From the NCBI RefSeq assembly GCF_900113735.1, contig NZ_FOQM01000034.1, positions 19,492-83,491 of the forward strand: DNA of 64,000 bases. Reading direction: 5' to 3'. Made by a program: the position numbers and the translations under genes. The number at the start of each line of letters is the position of its first letter. Position 1 is the first letter of the stretch. Origin of the DNA: Bradyrhizobium sp. Gha. GTDB taxonomy: Bacteria; Pseudomonadota; Alphaproteobacteria; Rhizobiales; Xanthobacteraceae. Below, piece by piece: positions 51,221 through 59,755 of the stretch. The notes below the pieces were generated by a model. That model did no database searches, was not told the origin of the DNA, and saw only the letters and a program-made list of their open reading frames with translations.

Positions 51221-52335
51221 TGCGAACCGGTCCCCTCGGCACGCGGCGGGGCCGGCGTGTCGCCGGCCGACGGCTGGCCGCTATCAGGCGCGGCCTCGCG
51301 GCGGCTTCTCTCGCGCTGGCTGCGCGGGGCAGGACGTTCCTTCCGTGTCGAGATGCGCAGCCGCTTGACGCGGCGCGGATCGGCATCCAGCACCTCGACC
51401 TCGTAATTGCCGGGGCCCGAGATCACCTCGCCGCGCACCGGCAGGCGGCCGACGAAGCTGACGAGATAGCCGCCGAGCGTCTCGACCTCCTCGCCGGCCT
51501 CGCCGGTGACGAAGTCTTCGCCGATCACGGTGCGGACGTCGTCGAGGCTGGCGCGGGCGTCCGCGATGAAGGCGTTGTCGGGCAGGCGGACGATCGACGG
51601 CGGCTCGTCGCTGTCGTGCTCGTCGTCGATCTCGCCGACGATCTGCTCGACGATGTCCTCGAGCGAAACCAGGCCGTCGCTGCCGCCATATTCGTCGACG
51701 ACCAGCGCCAGGTGAATGCGCGTGGCCTGCATCTGCGCCAGCAGGTCGATAGCCCGCATCGACGGCGGCACATAGAGCAGCTTGCGGATGATGCGCGCGT
51801 CCTGCAGCGGCATCGCGAGATCGACGGCGCGCAAATCGAGCCCGGCCGGCAGCGGCTTCTTGCGTTTGGTCTTGGTCGCCTCCGACACACGCGCGCGCGC
51901 CGTCATGAAGGCGAGCAAATCGCGGATGTGGACGATGCCGACAGGATCGTCGAGCGTCTCATTGTAGACGACGAGGCGCGAATGGCCTGCGCTCTCGAAG
52001 CGGTCCATCAATTCGCCGAGCGGGATGTCGCGCTTCACTGCGATGATGTCGGCGCGATGCACCATGACGTCTGCGATACGGCGTTCGTGCAGGCCGAGGA
52101 TGTTGCGCAGCATGGTGCGCTCGACCGCGGAGAAGCCGGTGTCATCGGGCGTCGACGCATCGAGCACGACCTGGAGATCGTCGCGCACCGAGCCCGCCTT
52201 CCAGCCGAACAGCGAGCGGATGGCGCGAAGCAGCCAGCCTTCCGCCGTCGGGCGCATGACCTCGCCCGGCGCCACCACGGCCGGCAGGTTGGCCGTGTTG
52301 CGCGGATTGTCGTGAATAGGCTCCGAATCCGGCAT
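51217..52335 (-). CDS. Hemolysin family protein with paired CBS domains and a CorC/HlyC C-terminal domain
   Basis: A 372-residue cytoplasmic protein of the CorC/HlyC (TlyC) type. Two CBS domains (about residues 90-210, with DIIAVKRDIPLGELMDRFES and GIVHIRDLLAF) precede the CorC_HlyC transporter-associated domain (EDFVTGEAGEEVETLGGYLV). It is often adjacent to ybeY and lnt and is associated with magnesium/cobalt resistance, but its action is uncertain. The ATG at 52335 lies one base past the ybeY stop. Confidence 0.88.
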   Translation of the reverse strand: MPDSEPIHDNPRNTANLPAVVAPGEVMRPTAEGWLLRAIRSLFGWKAGSVRDDLQVVLDASTPDDTGFSAVERTMLRNILGLHERRIADVMVHRADIIAVKRDIPLGELMDRFESAGHSRLVVYNETLDDPVGIVHIRDLLAFMTARARVSEATKTKRKKPLPAGLDLRAVDLAMPLQDARIIRKLLYVPPSMRAIDLLAQMQATRIHLALVVDEYGGSDGLVSLEDIVEQIVGEIDDEHDSDEPPSIVRLPDNAFIADARASLDDVRTVIGEDFVTGEAGEEVETLGGYLVSFVGRLPVRGEVISGPGNYEVEVLDADPRRVKRLRISTRKERPAPRSQRERSRREAAPDSGQPSAGDTPAPPRAEGTGSQ

Positions 52336-52336
52336 C

Positions 52337-52846
52337 TCAGTGCGTCCCCGCGCGGTCTGCATAGGGATCGGGGATGCCGAGATGAGCCAGGATCGCGGTT
52401 TCGAGCGCTTCCATCTCCTCCGCGTCGTCGTCGTTCTCGTGATCGTAGCCGATCAGGTGCAGGAAACCATGCACCGCGAGATGACTCAAATGATGATCGA
52501 ACGGCTTGTGTTCCTCGTCCGCCTCGCGCCGCATGGTCTCGTAGGCGATCGCGATGTCGCCAAGCATGCGCGGCGCATCGCCCGGCTTCCACTCGCCTTC
52601 GGGCTGGAGCGCGGGAAACGACAGCACATTGGTCGGCTTGTCCATGCCGCGCCAATTGTTGTTGAGGGTGCGGATGCCGGCATCATCGGTCAGCATCACG
52701 GCCACTTCTGCCTCGGCGACGTCTTCGCCGACAGATTCGGCGGCGGCTGCAACGGCACGCTGGATCACGGCTTCGGCATCAGGCTCGCTTTGCCAGCAAT
52801 CGGCGACGACGAGGACCTCTGTAGTGGGAAGGTTGGGATGTGACAT
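52337..52846 (-). CDS. ybeY: rRNA maturation endoribonuclease YbeY
   Basis: A 169-residue zinc-dependent endoribonuclease for 16S rRNA 3' maturation and ribosome quality control. The zinc-binding HGFLHLIGYDH motif is intact. The conserved LNNNWRGMDKPTNVLSFP segment is also present. It sits 59 bases after phoH on the same strand, a very widespread linkage. Confidence 0.94.
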   Translation of the reverse strand: MSHPNLPTTEVLVVADCWQSEPDAEAVIQRAVAAAAESVGEDVAEAEVAVMLTDDAGIRTLNNNWRGMDKPTNVLSFPALQPEGEWKPGDAPRMLGDIAIAYETMRREADEEHKPFDHHLSHLAVHGFLHLIGYDHENDDDAEEMEALETAILAHLGIPDPYADRAGTH

Positions 52847-52905
52847 GGCTTTGTTCGGAACGAAAGGCGCAGTGTCAGCGCCCGCTTGGTCCTGATGTTG
52901 TCTCG

Positions 52906-53964
52906 TCAGGATTTGTTGCCGGCCGGCGGCCGCTGTGGCGACCCTTCATAGGCGGCGACGATTCTCGCCACGAGCTCGTGGCGGATCACGTCCTCGGCCT
53001 TGAAATGAACTTGCGCAATGCCCTCGACGCCGCTCAACAGCCGGGTCGCCTCGGCCAGACCCGAGGTCTGGCCGTTCGGCAGGTCGATCTGCGAGGGATC
53101 GCCGGTCACGATCATGCGGCTGTTCTCGCCGAGGCGGGTCAGGAACATCTTCATCTGCATCGATGTCGTGTTCTGCGCTTCATCGAGGATGATCGCGGCA
53201 TTGGTCAGCGTGCGGCCGCGCATGAAGGCGAGCGGCGCGATCTCGATCTCGCCGGTCTGCAGCGCGCGCTCGACGATGCGCGCGTCCATGAGGTCGTAGA
53301 GCGCGTCGTAGATCGGACGCAGATAAGGATCGACCTTCTCGCGGAGGTCGCCAGGCAGGAAGCCGAGCCGTTCGCCGGCTTCGACCGCCGGACGCGACAG
53401 GATGATCTTGTCGACTTCCTTGCGCTCGAACAATTGCGCGGCATGCGCGACCGCGAGCCAGGTCTTGCCGGTGCCGGCCGGGCCGATTCCGAACACCAGC
53501 TCATGGCGCTTCAGCGCGCGGATGTAGGAATCTTGCGCAGCCGTGCGCGCACGCACCGGGCGCTTGCGTAAGTTGATGCTGTCGAAGGCCGACTTGGCCG
53601 ATTTGGCGTCGAACTCGAACAGCGACCCTTGCGCGATGACGGCGCGGATCGCGCCTTCCACTTCGCCCTGATCGACGTCCTGGCCCTTCGCGGCGTGGGC
53701 GTAGAGCGTCTCCAGCACGCGCCGGGCGGCGTCGCAGCCGTCGCGGGTGCCGCCGATGGTGATGTGATTGCCCTTGGAGTCCACGACGACGCCGAGTCGC
53801 CGCTCGATCTGCGCCAGGTTCTGGCCGTAGGGCCCGACCAGCGCGGAGGCGGCGCGATTGTCGTCGAAGTCGATGACGACCTGGGTCTCGGGCGGAACTT
53901 GCATGTCGCGATCAAACTTGCGGCTGGGAGCGATAGAAGACGAATCCGATGCGCTTTTGGGCAA
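52906..53964 (-). CDS. phoH: PhoH family ATPase (PhoH-like)
   Basis: A 352-residue P-loop ATPase with a KH-like N-terminal RNA-binding region (RRLGVVVDSKGNHITIGG). Walker A is GPAGTGKTWLAV, and Walker B is IILDEAQNTTSMQM. Related PhoH proteins are thought to act in RNA handling with YbeY. I placed the start at the TTG at 53964 because GGGAG lies nine bases upstream and it comes 4 bases after the miaB stop. Longer readings run into miaB. An internal ATG at 53904 is an alternative. Confidence 0.87.
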   Translation of the reverse strand: MPKSASDSSSIAPSRKFDRDMQVPPETQVVIDFDDNRAASALVGPYGQNLAQIERRLGVVVDSKGNHITIGGTRDGCDAARRVLETLYAHAAKGQDVDQGEVEGAIRAVIAQGSLFEFDAKSAKSAFDSINLRKRPVRARTAAQDSYIRALKRHELVFGIGPAGTGKTWLAVAHAAQLFERKEVDKIILSRPAVEAGERLGFLPGDLREKVDPYLRPIYDALYDLMDARIVERALQTGEIEIAPLAFMRGRTLTNAAIILDEAQNTTSMQMKMFLTRLGENSRMIVTGDPSQIDLPNGQTSGLAEATRLLSGVEGIAQVHFKAEDVIRHELVARIVAAYEGSPQRPPAGNKS

Positions 53965-53968
53965 GGGT

Positions 53969-55366
53969 TCAGGCTCCCGTGGCGATGGATGATAAAGCGG
54001 GCTCGCGCGCACCGTGTGGCGTGGCGAGCTCGCCGAGGAAACTGTAACGCTCGAGACTGTCGATCCTGACAGGCAGGATTTTGCCGATGATGTCGGGAGA
54101 GGCCATGACATGTGCGGGCTGGAGGAAGGCGGTGCGGCCGACGATCTGGCCGTCCTTGCGCGCCGGGCGTTCGAACAGCACGTCGACCGTTGAGCCAATC
54201 GCAGCCTTGTTGAAGGCCGATTGCTGGCTGTCGATCAATTCCTGGAGCCGCTCCAATCGCTGGTCCATCTCGGCGGGGGACACCGTCTCCTGCATATCCG
54301 CCGCCGGCGTTCCCGGCCGGGCGGAGTATTTGAACGAATACGCCGCAGCGTAGCCGATTTGCGTGACAAGCGCGAGGGTGGCGAGAAAATCTTGCTCGCT
54401 CTCGCCGGGGAAGCCGACGATAAAATCCGATGAAAAAGCAATGTCTTGGCGCGCGGACCGGAAACGGTCGATCACTCGCCGATAATCATTGGCGGTATGT
54501 TTCCGGTTCATGGCGGCGAGAATCCGGTCCGAGCCCGACTGCACCGGCAGATGCACGAACGGCATCAGCGAATCGAGCTCGCGATGGGCTGCAATCAAAC
54601 CGTCATCGACGTCGCGGGGATGGCTGGTCGAGTAGCGCAGCCGCGCGATGCCGGGAATTTTGGCCAGGTGCTCCAGCAATTTGCCGAGGCCCCAGGTTTT
54701 CCCGTCTGGTCCGTCGCCGTGATAGGCGTTGACGTTCTGCCCGATCAGCGTGAGCTCGCGCACGCCGTTGTCGGCAAGCCGCTTCACGTCCTCCACGATC
54801 TTCGCGACCGGGCGCGAAACCTCGGCGCCGCGCGTGTAGGGCACGACGCAGAAGGTGCAGAATTTGTCGCAGCCTTCCTGCACCGTGACGAAAGCGGAAA
54901 TGCCGCGCGCGCGGATCGCATCGGGCTTGGGCTGCGCAAGAAAGCCGAACTTGTCCGCGGCGGGAAATTCGGTCTCGATGGCACGGCCTTCATGGCCGGC
55001 GCGCTTCAGCAGTTCCGGCAGATGATGATAGCTCTGCGGGCCGACCACGACGTCAACCGTGGGTGCGCGGCGCACGATCTCCTCGCCTTCGGCCTGCGCG
55101 ACGCAGCCCGCCACGGCGATCTGCATGGCGCGGCCCTCGCGCGCGGCCTCGTCCTTGGCGACGCGCAGGCGGCCGAGCTCGGAATAGACCTTCTCGGAGG
55201 CCTTTTCCCGGATATGGCAGGTGTTGAGGATGACGAGATCGGCGTCCTCGGCGTTGGCAGTCTCCACGAATCCTTCGGGCGCCAACGTGTCCACCATGCG
55301 CTGGGCATCGTAGACGTTCATCTGGCAACCATATGATTTGATGTGCAGCTTGCGCGGCGGCGTCAT
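53969..55366 (-). CDS. miaB: tRNA-2-methylthio-N6-dimethylallyladenosine synthase MiaB
   Basis: A 465-residue radical-SAM methylthiotransferase that adds 2-methylthio to i6A37. The N-terminal auxiliary cluster cysteines are visible in KSYGCQMNVYDAQ, NTCHIREKA and GCVAQAEG. The radical-SAM CxxxCxxC is EGCDKFCTFCVVPYTRG. The C-terminal TRAM domain binds tRNA. It is followed at once by phoH. Confidence 0.95.
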   Translation of the reverse strand: MTPPRKLHIKSYGCQMNVYDAQRMVDTLAPEGFVETANAEDADLVILNTCHIREKASEKVYSELGRLRVAKDEAAREGRAMQIAVAGCVAQAEGEEIVRRAPTVDVVVGPQSYHHLPELLKRAGHEGRAIETEFPAADKFGFLAQPKPDAIRARGISAFVTVQEGCDKFCTFCVVPYTRGAEVSRPVAKIVEDVKRLADNGVRELTLIGQNVNAYHGDGPDGKTWGLGKLLEHLAKIPGIARLRYSTSHPRDVDDGLIAAHRELDSLMPFVHLPVQSGSDRILAAMNRKHTANDYRRVIDRFRSARQDIAFSSDFIVGFPGESEQDFLATLALVTQIGYAAAYSFKYSARPGTPAADMQETVSPAEMDQRLERLQELIDSQQSAFNKAAIGSTVDVLFERPARKDGQIVGRTAFLQPAHVMASPDIIGKILPVRIDSLERYSFLGELATPHGAREPALSSIATGA

Positions 55367-55502
55367 GGAACCCGGAGGTGAGGTGGAGGACGGCTCTCAA
55401 ATATAGGCTGAGGGGCCGAAAATCCAGCGATTGGGGGACTATTCGGGCATTGCGGGGCCCGCAGGCCGATCAGGCCCGGAATCTGGAAATTTTGGACGAG
55501 AT

Positions 55503-56180
55503 TCAGCCCGCCGCGACCCGCCGGACCAGCTCCGGCAACTGCCGCATATCGTCGAACGTCACGCCTGCCCCCGCGGCGAGCAGCCTTTCGGCATGACCCG
55601 GCGGGCAGTGGCTGCCGCCGTGAAAGCCCAGCACCGTCATTCCGGCGGCGTGCGCGCCCGTCACTCCGGGGACGCTGTCCTCGATCACGAGGCACCGTTC
55701 CGGTGCGGCTTTCATCTGGTCAGCGGCAAACAGGAACAGATCGGGTGCGGGCTTGCCGCGTGCGACCTGGCTTGCCGAGAAGATGTGCGGAGCGAGCAGG
55801 TCGTACAGCCCGGCACAGGTCAGGCCGTGAAGGATCTTGTTTGGTGTGCTGCTCGATGCAACGCATTTGGGTAAATCGATTGCGCCGATCGCCGCGGCCA
55901 CATGGGTGATCGGTTGCAGATCGCTCGCGTAAGACTGCAGCGTGGCAGCATTTACCTGTTGTTCCAAATCATCGGGGAGATTGCGACCGATTTCCTGCTC
56001 GACTATCCGCCGCGCGTCTTTGTCGGAGACGCCGAGGAAACGCACCAACACCTGCTCGGAGGTGATCGGATAGCCGTGGCGCGTCAGCACCTCCGCATGT
56101 GCGCGACAGGAGATCACCTCGCTGTCCACGAGCACGCCGTCGCAATCGAAGATAACGAGATCTATCGGCACGAGGCTCAA
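55503..56180 (-). CDS. HAD family hydrolase (beta-phosphoglucomutase/phosphoglycolate phosphatase-like)
   Basis: A 225-residue HAD phosphatase. The nucleophile motif is IFDCDGVLVDSE. Motif II is ASSSTPNK, the Lys is in RGKPAPDLF, and motif IV is VIEDSVPGV. A small helical cap domain lies between motifs I and II. I placed the start at the TTG at 56180, which overlaps the fur stop (TTGA); the GTG at 56171 is possible. The substrate is unknown. Confidence 0.83.
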   Translation of the reverse strand: MSLVPIDLVIFDCDGVLVDSEVISCRAHAEVLTRHGYPITSEQVLVRFLGVSDKDARRIVEQEIGRNLPDDLEQQVNAATLQSYASDLQPITHVAAAIGAIDLPKCVASSSTPNKILHGLTCAGLYDLLAPHIFSASQVARGKPAPDLFLFAADQMKAAPERCLVIEDSVPGVTGAHAAGMTVLGFHGGSHCPPGHAERLLAAGAGVTFDDMRQLPELVRRVAAG

Positions 56181-56632
56181 GACGTCGGCTTGTCGTCGTC
56201 GAGCGGGACGCAATACAGCTCGAGCCGGTGATCAACCAGCTTGTAGCCGAGCTTGCGGGCGATCTCGGCCTGAAGTTTCTCGATCTCTTCCGAGGTGAAC
56301 TCGATCACCTTGCCGTCGCGCAGATTGATGAGATGGTCGTGGTGGCTGTCGCGCATCGTCTCGTAGCGCGCGCGGCCCTCGCGGAAATCGTGACGCTCGA
56401 TGATGCCGGCATCCTCGAACAGCTTGACGGTGCGATAGACGGTGGAGATCGAGATCTTGTCGTCGACCGCGACGCAACGCCTGTACAATTCCTCGACGTC
56501 GGGGTGATCGACTGCTTCCGCAAGCACGCGAGCGATGACGCGGCGCTGCTCGGTCATGCGCATGCCGGTGGCGGCACAGCGCGCCTCGATGCCGGTCGCC
56601 TTGGATGCGGGAGAAGGTTTAAGTCCAGTCAT
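56177..56632 (-). CDS. fur: Ferric uptake regulator Fur
   Basis: A 151-residue Fur-family regulator. The wHTH reads MRMTEQRRVIARVLAEAVDHPDVEEL, with SISTVYRTVKLFEDAGI following. The metal site HHDHLINLRDGKVIEF is present, but the C-terminal CxxC zinc pair of E. coli Fur is lacking, as in rhizobial Fur/Mur. Its likely target, the irr promoter, lies in the same window. It is downstream of rimI. Confidence 0.9.
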   Translation of the reverse strand: MTGLKPSPASKATGIEARCAATGMRMTEQRRVIARVLAEAVDHPDVEELYRRCVAVDDKISISTVYRTVKLFEDAGIIERHDFREGRARYETMRDSHHDHLINLRDGKVIEFTSEEIEKLQAEIARKLGYKLVDHRLELYCVPLDDDKPTS

Positions 56633-56671
56633 TATCGTGTCCGCCTGACGGGGCGCTGTCTGCCACCAATG

Positions 56672-57157
56672 TTACGACAACTCACGGCGCATCAGAAGTG
56701 CGTTCAATTGTTCCCCGTTGGGCTGCTTATAGTAGCGTTCGCGGCGTCCGACCACCACGAATCCGCACTTGTCATAGAGCTGTCGCGCCGGCTGGTTGTT
56801 CTCTTCGACTTCCAGAAATATCGTGCGTACGCCTCGCCCGGCAAGGTGGCCGAGGTGGGTCATCAGCAGGTTGCGGGAAAGGCCGCGGCCGCGATGGGAC
56901 GGGTCGACCGCGACCGAGAGGATCTCGGCTTCGTCCGCGCCGATCCGCGACACCGCAAAGCCGATGATCTTGCGCCCCAGGCGCAAGCGATGAATGAGCG
57001 TGTTGCGTTCGCTGAACATGGCCTCGAATTCGCTTTCGCCCCAGCCATGCGCGAAAGAGGCGCCGTGAAGCTGCGCCAGCCGCTGCGCGTCGCGCGCCGA
57101 CGCCGGCTCGACGGCGGCCGTGCCGCCGCGCCACCATTCAGACAGCCATTTCATCAT
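56672..57157 (-). CDS. rimI: Ribosomal protein S18 alanine N-acetyltransferase RimI
   Basis: A 161-residue GNAT enzyme. The acetyl-CoA loop VDPSHRGRGLSRNLLMTHL and the C-terminal EENNQPARQLYDKCGFVVVG are typical of RimI. The N-terminus HGASFAHGWGESEFEAM also matches. It follows tsaB with a 4-base overlap, the usual tsaB-rimI linkage of the t6A pathway. Confidence 0.92.
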   Translation of the reverse strand: MMKWLSEWWRGGTAAVEPASARDAQRLAQLHGASFAHGWGESEFEAMFSERNTLIHRLRLGRKIIGFAVSRIGADEAEILSVAVDPSHRGRGLSRNLLMTHLGHLAGRGVRTIFLEVEENNQPARQLYDKCGFVVVGRRERYYKQPNGEQLNALLMRRELS

Positions 57158-57849
57158 GACGTGGCGGCTTGAGCTGCGAACAGCGGTTGTGCCGCCGGCT
57201 TTGCGTCGGGCGCTTTCAGATAGAACGGCCGTGCCGGAGTCGTGTCCGGATTCGCCGCGGCGCCGAGCCAGGCGACCCAGCTGATCTCGGGCGCGGGCTG
57301 CGCGTCGACCGCAACGGGTTGCGGCGCATCCGCCGGCCAGCGATCGGCGAGAAGTTTGGCGGCGTTGCCGACCAGATGCGGCGCGCCGAATTGCGAAGCC
57401 GCGATCGCCTCCTCGATGGGAGCAACGCTCGGCCGCACCAGCAGGCTGCCGTCGCCGCCGACGATCTGGAAATAGACGTGATCATGCCGCGCATCGATGG
57501 CCGAGATCACCGGCGCGGGGCCGCTCCGGCCGACGATGGGGGCCGCGTAGGCCGACAAGGTCGTCAGCCCGACGGCCGGGCGCTTGGCCGCAAGCGCGAG
57601 ACCGCGGGCCGCTGAGATCCCGACCCTCAGGCCGGTAAAGCTGCCGGGGCCGACGGTGACTGCGATGCGGTCGAGCGACGTGAAAGCGCGATCGGCCGAC
57701 TGCATGACGCGCGCGATCATCGGCATCAGGGCCTCGGCATGGCCGCGCTTCATGAGCATCTGCTCCTGCGCGAGCAGCTCACCGGCGTCGGTGTCGAGAA
57801 CAGCAGCCCCGCACGCCTCCAGCGCGGTATCGATGGCAAGGATCAGCAT
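57154..57849 (-). CDS. tsaB: tRNA threonylcarbamoyladenosine biosynthesis protein TsaB
   Basis: A 231-residue ASKHA-fold protein that pairs with TsaD in t6A37 synthesis. The signature LAIDTALEACGAAVLD at the N-terminus and GPGSFTGLRVGISAARGLAL are clear. Together with TsaE (in the fusion at 12367) it represents this tRNA modification in the window. TsaD is not here. Confidence 0.93.
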   Translation of the reverse strand: MLILAIDTALEACGAAVLDTDAGELLAQEQMLMKRGHAEALMPMIARVMQSADRAFTSLDRIAVTVGPGSFTGLRVGISAARGLALAAKRPAVGLTTLSAYAAPIVGRSGPAPVISAIDARHDHVYFQIVGGDGSLLVRPSVAPIEEAIAASQFGAPHLVGNAAKLLADRWPADAPQPVAVDAQPAPEISWVAWLGAAANPDTTPARPFYLKAPDAKPAAQPLFAAQAATS

Positions 57850-57855
57850 GAAAAA

Positions 57856-57930
57856 GCGAATGGCGAGTGGTGAATGGCGAACAGTCTAGCCGATTGGAGT
57901 TCCCTTCGCCATTCGCTGCTCGCCATTCGC
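57856..57930. repeat. Imperfect inverted repeat between nfu and tsaB
   Basis: GCGAATGGCGAGTGGTGAAT plus GGCGAA (57856-57881) pairs with TTCGCCATTCGCTGCTCGCC plus ATTCGC (57905-57930), with three mismatches over 26 bases. It lies between two minus-strand genes and may act as a stem-loop in their transcript. Confidence 0.65.
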
Positions 57931-57937
57931 GCACCGG

Positions 57938-58507
57938 TCACATCGGCCGGACTTCGACCACGTCGGGCACGAAATGCTTCAGAAGGTTCTGAATGCCGTG
58001 CTGCAGCGTTGCGGTCGACGACGGGCAGCCGGAGCAGGCCCCCTTCATGTTGAGATAGACGATCCCGTCCTTGAAGCCGCGGAAGGTGATGTCGCCGCCG
58101 TCATTGGCGACGGCCGGCCGCACGCGGGTCTCGATCAGATCCTTGATCATGTCGACCGTCTCGGCATCGGCCTCGTCGAAGAACTCGTCCCCGTCGTCGA
58201 GATCGGCATCGGCCTGCGCAGTACCATCGGCGAGCAGCGGCGCGCCGGACATGTAGTGCTCCATGATGGCACCCAGGATCGCGGGCTTGAGCTGCTGCCA
58301 TTCACCATTCGCCTTGGTCACGGTGATGAAGTCAGATCCATAGAACACGCCGGTGACGCCGGGCACATCGAACAGCTTTTCCGCGAGCGGCGAACGCGTC
58401 GCGGCTTCGCGGCTCGAAAACTCCATCGGGCTGCCGTCGGACACGACGCGGCCTGGAATGAACTTCAGCGTGGCGGGATTGGGGGTCGCTTCGGTTTGAA
58501 TGAACAT
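57938..58507 (-). CDS. nfuA: NifU family iron-sulfur carrier protein (Nfu type)
   Basis: A 189-residue Nfu protein. The N-terminal Nfu_N domain begins MFIQTEATPNPATLKFIPG. The C-terminal NifU-like domain carries CSGCPSSTATL, the CxxC that binds a transferable Fe-S cluster. It is similar to mitochondrial NFU1. I chose the ATG at 58507 with GGAGAAAG upstream; a start at 58552 would add 15 residues. Confidence 0.9.
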   Translation of the reverse strand: MFIQTEATPNPATLKFIPGRVVSDGSPMEFSSREAATRSPLAEKLFDVPGVTGVFYGSDFITVTKANGEWQQLKPAILGAIMEHYMSGAPLLADGTAQADADLDDGDEFFDEADAETVDMIKDLIETRVRPAVANDGGDITFRGFKDGIVYLNMKGACSGCPSSTATLQHGIQNLLKHFVPDVVEVRPM

Positions 58508-58634
58508 GGCTTTCTCCAGACGTCGCCGGTTCAAGGCCGGCGCGTGCTCCATCCAGTAGCAGATGGCGACGGGGAACGCACGATCAAGGGGCGAATCGAG
58601 GTTCGCCCAAGGATTTCAGCAGGTTATGGAGTCC

Positions 58635-59687
58635 TCAGCGTCGGCGGATGAAGCCGACGATGTCCTTGGAGAGGTTCATGGTCTCCTCGGCGATGGCGCG
58701 GGCCCGGTCGGAACCGTCGTTCAGGATGGTGTCGATGTGGCCGGGGTCGGAGACCAGGCGCTTCATCTCACCGGCGATCGGTGCGAGCTTGGTGACGCAC
58801 AGCTCCGCCAGCGCGTTCTTGAAGCTGGAGAACTGACCGCCGCCGAATTCGCGCAGCACGTCCGCCTTGGAGCGATCGGAGAGCGCGGCGAAAATGCCGA
58901 CGAGATTGTCCGCTTCGGGGCGCGCTTCCAGGCCCTTTTCCTCTGACGGCAGCGGCTCCGGATCGGTCTTCGCCTTGCGGATCTTCTGCGCGATGGTGTC
59001 CGCGTCGTCGGTCAGGTTGATGCGCGAATTGTCGGATGGATCCGACTTCGACATCTTCTTGGTGCCGTCGCGCAGGCTCATCACCCGCGTCGCCGGTCCC
59101 GTGATGAAGGGCTCCGGCAGCGGGAAGAACAGGCCGTCACTGGCGCCGTGGCTGCGGATCGAGTCGCCGAAATCATTGTTGAACTTCTGTGCGATGTCGC
59201 GCGAGAGCTCGAGATGCTGCTTCTGGTCCTCGCCAACAGGAACGTGAGTGGCGCGGTAAAGCAGGATGTCGGCAGCCATCAGCACGGGATAGTCGTAGAG
59301 CCCGACGGAAACGTTCTCGCGATCCTTGCCGGCCTTCTCCTTGAACTGGGTCATGCGGTTCAGCCAGCCGAGGCGCGCGACGCAGTTGAAGATCCAGGTA
59401 AGCTCGGCATGGCCCGCAACCTGACTCTGGTTGAACACGATGTGCTTCTTCGGATCGATGCCGCTGGCGATGAACGCAGCGGTCACCTCGCGGGTAACAC
59501 GTGCGAGCTCGGTCGGCCCGCCCCAGACGTCCACGCCCTGCGTGATCGCGTGCATGTCGACGACGCAATAGATGCAGTTGTGGGTTTCCTGCATCTTCAC
59601 GAAGTTGACGATCGCGCCGAGGTAATTGCCGAGATGCAGATTGCCCGTCGGCTGGACGCCCGAAAAAACCCGTTCAACGAATGGCAT
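58635..59687 (-). CDS. trpS: Tryptophanyl-tRNA synthetase
   Basis: A 350-residue class I aminoacyl-tRNA synthetase. The HIGH-like motif is in GVQPTGNLHLGNYLGAI. The KMSKS signature is KKMSKSDPSDNSRI. Length fits bacterial TrpS. I chose the ATG at 59687 with GGAAGG upstream; an earlier start at 59702 is possible. It follows murJ by 68 bases. Confidence 0.96.
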   Translation of the reverse strand: MPFVERVFSGVQPTGNLHLGNYLGAIVNFVKMQETHNCIYCVVDMHAITQGVDVWGGPTELARVTREVTAAFIASGIDPKKHIVFNQSQVAGHAELTWIFNCVARLGWLNRMTQFKEKAGKDRENVSVGLYDYPVLMAADILLYRATHVPVGEDQKQHLELSRDIAQKFNNDFGDSIRSHGASDGLFFPLPEPFITGPATRVMSLRDGTKKMSKSDPSDNSRINLTDDADTIAQKIRKAKTDPEPLPSEEKGLEARPEADNLVGIFAALSDRSKADVLREFGGGQFSSFKNALAELCVTKLAPIAGEMKRLVSDPGHIDTILNDGSDRARAIAEETMNLSKDIVGFIRRR

Positions 59688-59755
59688 GGCACGCCTTCCC
59701 ATAGGTGGTCGGCCGTCGTTTCCAACAGCGGCGCTGCCTCGTCAAGGGCAATTCG